From the NCBI GenBank assembly GCA_021796905.1, contig JAKABK010000117.1, forward strand, positions 1 through 6,406: DNA of 6,406 nt, written 5' to 3'. This DNA comes from Actinomycetes bacterium (GTDB lineage Bacteria > Actinomycetota > Acidimicrobiia > Acidimicrobiales > Palsa-688). Positions 1-6,208 of the stretch are shown here, in pieces. A program made the position numbers and the translations under genes. Position 1 is the first letter of the stretch. Every line of letters starts with the position of its first letter. The notes beneath the pieces are model-generated. The model saw only the letters and a program-made list of their open reading frames with translations, did no database searches and was not told where the DNA came from.

Positions 1-123
1 CGGCGCGCCGGCGACGGCACGGCGTCCCGGCGGCCTCGGCCACTCCGCAGCCCGTCGAGCTGGCCGGATCGGAGCGACGGGGCCCCAGCACCGCCCCTCG
101 CCAACCGTGAGCAAGCTCCCACG
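1..123. other. Upstream region with no supportable gene
   Basis: No recognisable protein family appears in any forward frame here. Frame 3 is open from the window edge to a TGA at 108-110 and could be the last 35 codons of an upstream gene. Its residues are low-complexity and its third-position GC is no better than in the other frames. Frame 1 is open and continuous with the HPP gene, but its translation is a Pro/Arg/Ser-rich string unlike HPP proteins. No Shine-Dalgarno sequence or promoter could be identified with confidence. Confidence 0.3.
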
Positions 124-684
124 GTGAGTGCCGCAACAAGGGGCCGGAACGATGAGCGCGCCAGGGTCCGCGCGTTGGCCGCCTGCCGCTACCTCCTCGT
201 CACCGGCGTGCTCGTCGGCGTGGTCGGCGTCGCCGGTCGGTACCTGTCCCTTCCGTTGCTCACCAGCACCCTCGGCCCGACGGCTTACGTCTTCGCCGCC
301 CATCCCCACAGCGAACCAGCCCGGTTCCGCAACGCTGCGCTCGGCCACGCTGTCGCCGTGGGCGCAGGCCTCGCCAGCCTCAGCGCGTTCGGCCTCCTGC
401 ACGCCCCCTCGGTCAGCACCGCGGGCGCTCCGACCCTGCAGCAAGCGGCCGCGGCGGCCGCCGCGGCGGGGTTCACCGTGTTCGTGCTGGCGATCCTCCG
501 ATCACACCACGCGCCGGCGGCGGCAACAGCACTTCTGATCGCGACCGGTCTCGCAAGACCCGGCAGGCCGCTCATCGGCCTCGTGCTCGGCCTGGCCATC
601 GTCGTCACCGCAGGGCCGCTCATCGGCCGCCTGCCCATCCTCCGGGAGCCGGCTGCTGCCGACGAGGGTCGTAGCGGATCGTGA
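124..684 (+). CDS. HPP family integral membrane protein
   Basis: The gene encodes a 186-residue membrane protein of the HPP family. Its role here is unknown; HPP members in cyanobacteria and plant plastids have been linked to nitrite transport. Hydrophobic segments lie at about residues 21-40, 42-60, 71-93, 107-125, 131-143 and 148-168. Two family signatures are visible: the LGPTAYVFAAHPHSEPARFRN stretch is represented by residues 50-61 (LGPTAYVFAAHP) followed by the R-x-R-N element ending at N70, and residues 128-136 (HHAPAAATA) stand where the family's HPPA-type motif sits, with Ala replacing the first Pro. The GTG start at 124 gives a short charged N-terminus before the first helix, but no good Shine-Dalgarno precedes it. 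A TTG at 175 is an alternative start. An ATG at 152 has purines upstream but is out of frame. The gene uses A/T-ending codons somewhat more than its neighbours. The 191-base gap that follows suggests it is transcribed separately. Confidence 0.75.
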   Translation: MSAATRGRNDERARVRALAACRYLLVTGVLVGVVGVAGRYLSLPLLTSTLGPTAYVFAAHPHSEPARFRNAALGHAVAVGAGLASLSAFGLLHAPSVSTAGAPTLQQAAAAAAAAGFTVFVLAILRSHHAPAAATALLIATGLARPGRPLIGLVLGLAIVVTAGPLIGRLPILREPAAADEGRSGS

Positions 685-812
685 GGTCAGCCTCCGGCCG
701 GTCCGATCACCGCTGGCACCGAGCCGCACCCACCGATGACCCCACCACTGCGGCCCGCGCCGGCGACGACGTCGGGCGGGACCCCGAGGTGGCGGGCGGG
801 TGCCCGGGGTCA

Positions 813-818
813 TAGCGT
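813..818 (+). promoter_or_regulatory. Possible -10 element (TAGCGT) for the Rieske gene
   Basis: TAGCGT fits the TANNNT pattern common for actinobacterial -10 boxes and lies 58 bases before the chosen GTG start. There is no recognisable -35 hexamer at the right spacing. It overlaps the right arm of the inverted repeats described for this gap, so a structure there could affect initiation. This is pattern matching only. Confidence 0.18.
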
Positions 819-860
819 CGTCGGGCGAGCCCGGTGCACGGGCGCCGATGGAGCGGGACC

Positions 861-869
861 GGGGAGGAG
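861..869 (+). promoter_or_regulatory. Shine-Dalgarno that sets the Rieske gene start
   Basis: GGGGAGGAG lies six bases before the GTG at 876. It is the best ribosome-binding site in the region and favours that start over the GTG at 834, which would add 14 unconserved residues and place this site inside the coding sequence. Confidence 0.65.
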
Positions 870-875
870 CACGAA

Positions 876-2723
876 GTGAGGATCGACGTGGGGAGCGTGG
901 CGGAGCTGCAGGAGTCCGGCTACCTGACCGCCAAGCTCGGGACCCAACCGCTCTGCGTGCTCTGGCACGAGGGCCGGGCCTACGGGATCGACGACCGCTG
1001 CCCGCACCTCGGTTTCCCGCTGCACCGGGGGACCGTCGACGCCGGGATGGTGACCTGCCACTGGCACCACGCCCGCTTCGACCTGACCTCCGGCTGCACC
1101 CTCGACCCCTTCGCCGACGACGCCGCCGCCTACCCCGTCGAGATCGTGGGGGACCGGGTGGTGCTCGTCGCAGAGCAGAGGCCCTTCGACGCGCCCGGCG
1201 CCCTCCGCCGTCTCGACGACGGCTTGGAGCAGGGCCTCACCCTGGTGGTGGCCAAGGCGGTGCTCGGTCTGCTCGCCGGCGGGGTCCCCGCCCGGGAGGT
1301 GGTGGCCGCCGGCGCCCGCTTCGGTTGCCGTTACCGGGCCCCGGGCTGGGGCCCGGGGCTGAGCGTGCTCACCGCCGCCGCCGGCCTGCTCGATCGGCTC
1401 CGACCCGAGGACCGGGCCCTCGCCCTGGTCCACGGGCTGGTCTTCGTCTCCCGGGACACCGCCGGTCACCCGCCACGCTTCCCCCTGGCCCCCCTGTCAC
1501 CGCCCAGCACCACCACAGGTCCGCCCACCGGCCCGTCCGCCGACCGCACGGGCGCAGCGACCGGCCCGTCCGCCGGCCAGGGTGCCGGCGGCCTGGGCGA
1601 GGCCCGCCTGACCGAGTGGTACCGCCGCTTCGTCGAGACCCGCTCGGGTGACGCCGCCGAGCGCGCCCTGGTGACCGCGGCCACCACCCTCGACCCCGGT
1701 GCTCTCGGTCGGATCGCCGTAGCGGCGGCCACCGACCACGTCTTCTTGGACGAGGGACATGTTGTCGACTTCACCAACAAGGCCTTCGAGCTGGTGGGCG
1801 AGCTCGGGGCGGCCAGCGCGACCTGGGTGGTGCCGACCCTCGCCCACGCTGCGGCGGCCGCGACCCGCCACGAGGAGGAAGGAGCGTGGCGCCATCCCGA
1901 CGATCTCGCCGGGTTGTGCACCGCCGCCGCCGGGCGCCTGCCGGGCCTGCTCGAGCGCGCCGGGTGGGTCGGCGGTCTCGCCCCCACCGGCCCGGCGGCG
2001 GACTTCGAGTCCTCCGGCGGGCCGGGCCGGCTCGCCGGTGAGATCGGCGGCGAGCGCCCCGAGGCGATCGTCGGTGCGCTCGAGGCGGCGATCTCCGCCG
2101 GGGCCTCCGCGGAGCAGCTCTCCCGGGCCGTGGCTCTCGCCGCCGCGCTGCGAGTCGCCCGTTTCCACGTGCAGGGGGACCACGCCGACTGGGACGTGGT
2201 CCACCACGGCTTCACCACCGCCAACGCCGCCCACCAGCTGTCGGTCCGGTCCCCCTCCCAGCTGCTGGTCAGGGGGGTGCTGCACTCGGCGATGAAGGTG
2301 TTCCTCGATCGTTTCCTCAACCTTCCCGCCGCCCGCCTCCCGACCGCCACCGACGGGGACCTGGGTGATCTCGGGGCGTGCATGGACACCGAGGGGCGGG
2401 TCGACGAGGCCGGCGCAGTGGTCTACGGCTATCTGCGCTCTGGTGGCCGACGGACCGAGGCGATCGCCGCTCTCGGGGCCGCGACCTTGCGCGAGGACGC
2501 CGGCTTCCACTGGTTCCAGATGCTCGAGGCCGCCGCCCGCCAGGCCGAGGCGTGGCCGGAGGGGTCCGAGGAGGCCGCCTGGGTGCTCGTCGCCGCCGCC
2601 CGCTTCCTCGCAGCCCACACCCCGACCCGCAGGGAGCTGCCCCAGGTCGTGCGGATCGCCGCCCGGCTCCGACGCGGCGAAGCGCTCTACCGTGACGACG
2701 GGGAGCCCGACCCCGGAGGATGA
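876..2723 (+). CDS. Rieske [2Fe-2S] protein with long histidine-rich helical C-terminal domain
   Basis: This 615-residue protein has a Rieske domain at about residues 1-102. The cluster ligands are complete: C42-P-H44 (CPHLGFPLHRG) and C61-H-W-H64 (CHWHHARFDL), giving CxH-x16-CxxH. The Rieske fold is expected to carry one electron at a time; no signal peptide or membrane helix is seen, so it is probably cytoplasmic. Residues about 103-207 and 242-605 are mainly helical and Ala/Leu-rich. They are separated by a Pro/Thr/Gly/Ser linker (about 208-241) with an imperfect 11-residue repeat. The C-terminal part is rich in His and acidic residues: H186, H198, H288, D292, H295, H324, H431, H436, H443, H444, H453 and H470. 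It does not show the usual ring-hydroxylase mononuclear iron motif, so it is not a standard Rieske oxygenase alpha subunit. I do not recognise the C-terminal family. A distant link to questin-oxidase-like (DUF4243) proteins crossed my mind from the HHGFTTANAAHQL stretch but is unverified. The first of three co-directional redox genes, it is followed by an aldo/keto reductase 87 bases on. The start follows the strong ribosome site at 861-869. Confidence 0.85.
   Translation: MRIDVGSVAELQESGYLTAKLGTQPLCVLWHEGRAYGIDDRCPHLGFPLHRGTVDAGMVTCHWHHARFDLTSGCTLDPFADDAAAYPVEIVGDRVVLVAEQRPFDAPGALRRLDDGLEQGLTLVVAKAVLGLLAGGVPAREVVAAGARFGCRYRAPGWGPGLSVLTAAAGLLDRLRPEDRALALVHGLVFVSRDTAGHPPRFPLAPLSPPSTTTGPPTGPSADRTGAATGPSAGQGAGGLGEARLTEWYRRFVETRSGDAAERALVTAATTLDPGALGRIAVAAATDHVFLDEGHVVDFTNKAFELVGELGAASATWVVPTLAHAAAAATRHEEEGAWRHPDDLAGLCTAAAGRLPGLLERAGWVGGLAPTGPAADFESSGGPGRLAGEIGGERPEAIVGALEAAISAGASAEQLSRAVALAAALRVARFHVQGDHADWDVVHHGFTTANAAHQLSVRSPSQLLVRGVLHSAMKVFLDRFLNLPAARLPTATDGDLGDLGACMDTEGRVDEAGAVVYGYLRSGGRRTEAIAALGAATLREDAGFHWFQMLEAAARQAEAWPEGSEEAAWVLVAAARFLAAHTPTRRELPQVVRIAARLRRGEALYRDDGEPDPGG
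1334..1356 (+). repeat. Nine-bp all-GC inverted repeat inside the Rieske gene
   Basis: CCGGGCCCC (1334-1342) and GGGGCCCGG (1348-1356) form a perfect 9-bp stem around the five-base loop GGGCT. It lies in codons for Arg-Ala-Pro-Gly-Trp-Gly-Pro-Gly. A stable mRNA hairpin is expected, but coding constraint and high GC could explain it. Confidence 0.5.
1527..1575 (+). repeat. In-frame direct repeat in the interdomain linker
   Basis: A perfect 16-bp sequence, ACCGGCCCGTCCGCCG, occurs at 1527-1542 and 1560-1575. The period is 33 bp, exactly 11 codons. It encodes two TGPSA units in the Pro/Gly/Thr-rich linker between the two helical parts of the Rieske protein. In-frame repeats like this suggest a flexible, length-variable linker that has grown by duplication. 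Confidence 0.6.
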
Positions 2724-2761
2724 GACGGCCCACCGGCCCGACCGGAGCGGACGAACCGACC

Positions 2762-2797
2762 GATGTGACGACCGATGGAGATGTGACGACCGATGGA
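2762..2797 (+). repeat. Two perfect 18-bp tandem repeats before the aldo/keto reductase
   Basis: GATGTGACGACCGATGGA occurs at 2762-2779 and, immediately adjacent, at 2780-2797. A third partial copy, GACCGATG, is at 2758-2765. The array fills much of the 87-base gap between the Rieske and aldo/keto reductase genes and ends at the reductase's ribosome-binding site. Each unit holds an ATGTGA start-stop pair in the reductase's reading frame (2763-2768 and 2781-2786). It could be an operator or spacer, or a replication-slippage product. Function is not shown by the sequence. Confidence 0.75.
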
Positions 2798-2802
2798 AAG
2801 GA
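2795..2802 (+). promoter_or_regulatory. Shine-Dalgarno that sets the aldo/keto reductase start
   Basis: GGAAAGGA lies eight bases before the ATG at 2811. It favours that start over the in-frame ATG at 2793, which has no purine-rich site upstream and belongs to the 18-bp repeat. Confidence 0.6.
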
Positions 2803-2810
2803 CCCGGACC

Positions 2811-3797
2811 ATGCAAGCACGTGTTCTCGGACGGACCGGCCGACAGGTCGGGGTGGTCGGTCTCGGCTGCTGGCAGCTCGGCGGGGACTGGGGGGAGGTG
2901 AGCGAGACCGACGCCATGGCGACCCTCCACGCCGCGGTCGACGCCGGCGTCAGCCTGTTCGACACCGCGGATGTCTACGGCGACGGGCGCAGCGAACGTC
3001 TCGTCGGGCGGCTGCTCGCCGAACGTCCCGAGGCGGGGCTCACCGTCGCCACCAAGTGCGGCCGGCGGGTTCCCCAGGACCCGGCCAACTACACCCCCTC
3101 CGCGTTGCGCTCGTGGGCGTTGCGCAGCCGGGACAACCTCGGGGTCGAGACGATCCCCCTCACCCAGCTCCACTGCCCCCCGGACGCGGTGCTCGACGAC
3201 GACGTGGTCTTTTCCACCCTCGACGAGCTGGTCGACGAGGGGGTCCTCGGGGCCTACGGCGTGTCGGTCGAGACCGTCGCCCAGGGTCTGGCAGCCATCC
3301 GGAGACCGGGGGTGGCGACGCTCCAGGTGATCGTCAACGCTTTCCGGCTCAAGCCGACCGAGGAGCTGCTCCCGGCGTGCGCGGCCGCGGGGGTCGGGGT
3401 CCTCGCCCGGGTGCCGCTCGCCTCGGGGCTGCTGTCGGGGCGCTACGACGAGTCGACGACCTTCGACGCCGGCGACCACCGGAGCTACAACCGTCACGGG
3501 GCGGCCTTCGACGTGGGCGAGACCTTCTCGGGGGTGCCCTACGAGGTGGGGGTCGCCGCGGCCCGCCGGCTCGCCGCGACAGCGGTCCCCGACGGTTGGA
3601 CCCTGCCGGAGGTCGCGCTGCGCTGGCTGATCGACACTCCCGGGGTGACCGCGGTGATCCCCGGGGCCCGCAATCCCGACCAGGCGACCCGCAACGCGGC
3701 GGTCGGCTCCCGCGACCCGCTCGGACCAGAGGTCGCCGCCACGGTGCAGGCGGTCTACGACGAGACGGTCCGGCCGCTGGTCCACGACCGGTGGTGA
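2811..3797 (+). CDS. Aldo/keto reductase
   Basis: This 328-residue protein is a complete member of the aldo/keto reductase superfamily, which fold as (beta/alpha)8 barrels and use NAD(P)H to reduce aldehydes or ketones in the cytoplasm. The N-terminus MQARVLGRTGRQVGVVGLGC is typical of the family. The catalytic tetrad is intact: D51 and Y56 in the DTADVYGDGRSE motif, K82 in VATKCGRR, and H121 in LTQLH. The C-terminal cofactor-binding segment VIPGARNPDQATRNAAVG (residues 282-299) is clear, and the length is normal. The ATG at 2811 is chosen over 2793 because of its ribosome-binding site and family N-terminus. The gene follows the Rieske gene by 87 bases and precedes the flavin reductase by 64, so the three may be co-transcribed. 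The natural substrate cannot be read from the sequence. Confidence 0.93.
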   Translation: MQARVLGRTGRQVGVVGLGCWQLGGDWGEVSETDAMATLHAAVDAGVSLFDTADVYGDGRSERLVGRLLAERPEAGLTVATKCGRRVPQDPANYTPSALRSWALRSRDNLGVETIPLTQLHCPPDAVLDDDVVFSTLDELVDEGVLGAYGVSVETVAQGLAAIRRPGVATLQVIVNAFRLKPTEELLPACAAAGVGVLARVPLASGLLSGRYDESTTFDAGDHRSYNRHGAAFDVGETFSGVPYEVGVAAARRLAATAVPDGWTLPEVALRWLIDTPGVTAVIPGARNPDQATRNAAVGSRDPLGPEVAATVQAVYDETVRPLVHDRW

Positions 3798-3810
3798 ACG
3801 CCGAGAGCGC

Positions 3811-3816
3811 TACTGT
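3811..3816 (+). promoter_or_regulatory. Possible -10 element (TACTGT) for the flavin reductase gene
   Basis: TACTGT at 3811-3816, followed by AAGG, is a rare A/T-containing island in the 64-base gap and fits the TANNNT -10 pattern. It lies 46 bases before the reductase ATG. No matching -35 box is seen at normal spacing. If real, the reductase and sulfotransferase could be transcribed apart from the aldo/keto reductase. Confidence 0.28.
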
Positions 3817-3861
3817 AAGGGTCCCGGTCCCCCCGCCGGGGAAAGAGGAGAGCGAGGCGAC

Positions 3862-4683
3862 ATGGGCGACACCGCCACCGACCACCCCGCTGCTGCCGGC
3901 CAGGGCAGCCCCCGGCCGGTGAGCGGACCGACCGCCGCTCTCGCCGAGCGCATGGGGGTCGACGGCCTGGCGTTGCGGGTCGTGGCCGTCGTCGACGAGG
4001 CCCCCGGCCTGCGGCGGGTCACCGTCGAGGACCCCCGCCTCGCCGGCGTCGTGTGGCATCCCGGCCAGGACCTGACGATCTCGGTCCCGAACCCCGGGGG
4101 CCGGCGGATCACCCGCCGCTACAGCATCCGGAGCCTCGACCGGTCACGGGCGACCGCCGATCTGCTCACCCTCGTCCACGGCGACGGGCCGGGCGCCGCC
4201 TGGGTGGCGAGCGTGGAGCCCGGTGACCAGCTCGAGGCGATCGGGCCGAGAGGCAAGATCTGGCCCCGCGAGGACGCCGCCTGGCACCTGCTGGTCGGCG
4301 ACGACACCTACCTGGGCGCCAGCCTGGCGATGCTCGAGTCGCTGCCGGCCGAGGCCGAGGCGACCGTCGTGCTGGAGGTCGGTGCCGACGTCGGCGAGCA
4401 AGCACACCGGGCGGTCGCCCGGGTCCGGGGGCCGGTCTGGGTGACCCGCAACCCGGTCGGTTCCGGCGAGCCGGGGGTGGAGCTGGTCGACGCCCTCGAA
4501 CGCCTCGACCTGCCCGCCGGCGGGGCCGGCGGCCACGCCTACCTCGGGGGTGAGGCGAAGACGGTCGGCGTGCTGCGGGGATGGCTGGTCGGCCACGGCT
4601 GGCCGGCCGACGCGATCTCCGCCAAGGCCTACTGGCGGGCCGACAGAGCCAACCAGGACCACGGCGAACCCGAGAAGGACTGA
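3862..4683 (+). CDS. Siderophore-interacting-protein family FAD/NAD(P)H reductase
   Basis: This 273-residue protein matches the siderophore-interacting protein (SIP) family, flavoproteins that use NAD(P)H to reduce ferric-siderophore in the cytoplasm and release iron. An N-terminal FAD-binding barrel covers about residues 33-136, with the flavin motif RRYSIRS (85-91) and HGDGPGAAW (106-114). The C-terminal NAD(P)H-binding part shows GDDTYLGASLAML (146-158), where the family usually has GDET-ALPA, then AYLGGEAK (226-233) and the characteristic KAYWRAD (255-261). The first 30 residues are a non-conserved extension. The ATG at 3862 is supported by GAGGAG about eleven bases upstream and GAGG four bases upstream; M31 is a less likely alternative. 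No siderophore synthesis or uptake genes are nearby. The Rieske gene two genes upstream raises the possibility that it feeds electrons to an iron-sulfur partner instead. It ends 34 bases before the sulfotransferase. Confidence 0.9.
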   Translation: MGDTATDHPAAAGQGSPRPVSGPTAALAERMGVDGLALRVVAVVDEAPGLRRVTVEDPRLAGVVWHPGQDLTISVPNPGGRRITRRYSIRSLDRSRATADLLTLVHGDGPGAAWVASVEPGDQLEAIGPRGKIWPREDAAWHLLVGDDTYLGASLAMLESLPAEAEATVVLEVGADVGEQAHRAVARVRGPVWVTRNPVGSGEPGVELVDALERLDLPAGGAGGHAYLGGEAKTVGVLRGWLVGHGWPADAISAKAYWRADRANQDHGEPEKD

Positions 4684-4717
4684 CCTGGACGAGCGCGGCG
4701 AGCGGCGGACCCCGCCG

Positions 4718-5596
4718 ATGAACCGGGCGTACCTGGGCGACGTCGCACGCCGCCAGTTCCTCCGCCTGCCCCCACCGACGCGCGCCCGGCTGCTGGCCCT
4801 GACCGGGAGGCTGCCGCCGTGGGACCCGCGCTTCGACCACCACTCGCCGCCCCCGGCGGACGGCCTGGTGGGCGGACCCCCCGGCTTCGTCGGGATCGGG
4901 GTGCAAAAGGCGGGCACCACCTGGTGGCACTCGCTGATCGCCCGCCATCCCGGGGTCTACTGCCATCCCGGGGTGCACAAGGAGCGGCACTTCTTCTCGG
5001 CTCTCGCCGAGCGGGACCTGACCGGGGCCGACATCGCCGCCTACCACGGCTGGTTCCCCCGTCCCGCGGGGCGCCTCAGCGGCGAGTGGACCCCCGACTA
5101 CCTCTACCAGGACTGGGTGCCGACCCGGCTGCGCGCCGCAGCCCCGGACGCCAAGCTGCTCGTGATCCTGCGCGACCCGGTCGAGCGGTACCGCTCGGGG
5201 TGCGCCCACCAGCTCACCTACACCGGGAGGCTGACCGCCGCCGACCGGGTAGACGCCTACCACCGGGGACTGTACGCCGCGGACCTGGAGCGCTTCGAGG
5301 CGGTCTTCGGTCGGGCGCAGATGCTGGTGCTCCAGTACGAGAGATGCCGTGACGACCCCGCCGGCGAGCTGGCCCGCACCCTCGCCTTCCTCGACCTCGA
5401 CGACACCTGGAGACCGCTGGACCTGGCCTCGGGGGTCAACCGCGGCGACAGGCGCCGCGCATGGCGGGCGAGCCCCGCCCGGGACGCCGAGCTGGCCGAG
5501 CACTACGCGTCCGACATGGCGAGGCTCGCGAGCACCCATCCCGGGATCGATCTCGGGCTCTGGCCCAGTGCCCGGAGCGCGGGGCTGGCCGGGTGA
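4718..5596 (+). CDS. PAPS-dependent sulfotransferase family protein
   Basis: This 292-residue protein has a sulfotransferase domain, which moves sulfuryl groups from 3'-phosphoadenylyl sulfate (PAPS) to an acceptor. The 5'-phosphosulfate loop is visible at residues 58-72 as FVGIGVQKAGTTWWH, with K64 and G66-T67-T68. The 3'-phosphate site is at 149-164 (VILRDPVERYRSGCAH), with R152 and S160. K88-E89-R-H-F-F and G122-E-W-T-P-D-Y also match family patterns; E89 is a candidate catalytic base. There is no signal peptide or membrane anchor, so a cytoplasmic enzyme acting on a small molecule, lipid or glycan precursor is likely. The acceptor is unknown. The ATG at 4718 gives a sensible N-terminus, but its ribosome-binding site is weak (GGCGGA). 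The same frame is open upstream into the reductase gene without a credible start. The preceding stop is 34 bases away, so co-transcription with the reductase is likely. Confidence 0.9.
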   Translation: MNRAYLGDVARRQFLRLPPPTRARLLALTGRLPPWDPRFDHHSPPPADGLVGGPPGFVGIGVQKAGTTWWHSLIARHPGVYCHPGVHKERHFFSALAERDLTGADIAAYHGWFPRPAGRLSGEWTPDYLYQDWVPTRLRAAAPDAKLLVILRDPVERYRSGCAHQLTYTGRLTAADRVDAYHRGLYAADLERFEAVFGRAQMLVLQYERCRDDPAGELARTLAFLDLDDTWRPLDLASGVNRGDRRRAWRASPARDAELAEHYASDMARLASTHPGIDLGLWPSARSAGLAG

Positions 5597-5636
5597 CGCC
5601 CTCGGGCGGCGACCGGCCCGGCGGTACGTCCCGGTG

Positions 5637-6208
5637 GTGGCCACCGCTGCGGAGCGGTACGCGTTCAGTGTGGACGAGCCCCACGCCATGGGCGACGCCG
5701 GGATCTTCGACGAGGACTCCCGGGTCGAGCTGATCGACGGGGAGGTCGTCTCGATGGCACCGATCGGCAACCGTCACCTGGCGTGCGTCAACCGCCTCAC
5801 CCGCCTGCTCGTGACCGCGGTCGGCGACGAGGCGGTGGTGTCGGTGCACAACCCGGTCCGTCTCGGGGAACGATCCGAGCCGCAACCGGACCTGGTCCTG
5901 CTGCGTCCCCGACCCGACGACTACGACACCCACAGCCCTGGGGCAGCCGACACCCGGTGGTGGAGGTCGCCGACACCTCGCTCGCCTGGGACCGCGACGT
6001 CAAAGCACCGCTGTACGCCGCCGCCGCTGTACCGCTCTACTGGGTCGTCGACCTGACCGGCGGGCTGGTCCTCGAGATGCGCAGCCCGGGGACGTCGGCC
6101 TACGCCGACCTGCACGTGGCCCGAAGGGGTGAGGTCCTCGGGGTCGACGGCCTGCCCGGGGTGCGGATCGCGCTCGACGACGTCCTCGGGGCGGTCCCGC
6201 CGCCCTGA
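5637..6208 (+). pseudogene. Uma2 family (DUF820) endonuclease-like gene, frameshifted
   Basis: Two overlapping frames together encode a Uma2-family protein of the PD-(D/E)XK nuclease superfamily. The first part, from GTG 5637 (VATAAERYAFSVDE), runs through GIFDEDSRVELIDGEVV, IGNRHLACVNRLTRLL and the metal-binding-type segment QPDLVLLRPRPDDYD. Near 5955-5957 the match switches to the frame lying two bases on. It resumes as VVEVADTSLAWDRDVKAPLYAAAAVPLYWVVDL and ends at TGA 6206-6208. The span is 572 bases; one added base would give 190 residues, a normal size for the family, so a one-base (or four-base) loss explains it. The break separates the Asp of QPD from the Glu of VVEV and K of DRDVK, so neither half can form the whole active site. 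GTG 5634 is an alternative start, and no ribosome-binding site is clear. A sequencing or assembly error in the CCCGG/GGTGGTGG tract is an equal possibility. Such genes are often multicopy with unknown roles. Confidence 0.8.

Larger units (their letters stand above)
685..875. other. Intergenic region upstream of the Rieske gene
   Basis: No gene was found in this 191-base gap. It contains two overlapping inverted-repeat options. ATGACCCC (736-743) pairs with GGGGTCAT (806-813). GACCCCG (780-786) pairs with CGGGGTC (805-811) around an 18-nt loop. The two are mutually exclusive because they share the right arm. A CGACGTCG palindrome and scattered GTCG-rich repeats are also present. In DNA this GC-rich, such pairings arise easily by chance, so regulation is not established. 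Confidence 0.35.

Noticed and set aside
834..875. Earlier GTG start for the Rieske gene
   Set aside because: It lacks a ribosome-binding site and adds residues unlike a Rieske N-terminus; the GTG at 876 has a strong one.
800..1651. Alternative plus-strand frame overlapping the Rieske domain
   Set aside because: Its translation is Arg/Pro-rich, whereas the frame at 876 has exact Rieske ligands and a strong ribosome-binding site.
1497..3785. Very long minus-strand open frame (762 codons) opposite the Rieske and aldo/keto reductase genes
   Set aside because: It mirrors the third-position GC bias of the plus-strand genes, is low-complexity, and matches no family I recognise. The plus strand holds clear catalytic motifs throughout.
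2720..3922. Plus-strand 400-codon frame starting with an ATGA overlap at the Rieske stop
   Set aside because: The attractive start-stop overlap has GGAGG directly against the ATG with no spacing, and the frame runs out of phase through the aldo/keto reductase as Arg/Gly-rich sequence.
5597..5608. Short CGCC-CTCG-GGCG hairpin just after the sulfotransferase stop
   Set aside because: Only four base pairs with no T-tract; expected by chance at this GC content.
4166..5770. Long minus-strand open frame (534 codons) opposite the flavin reductase and sulfotransferase
   Set aside because: Arg/Pro/Gly-rich shadow of high-GC coding; it spans several plus-strand genes with intact motifs.
5949..5963. 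Programmed -1 ribosomal frameshift in the Uma2 gene
   Set aside because: No slippery heptamer is in phase and no clear downstream pseudoknot was found; a one-base loss or sequence error is simpler.
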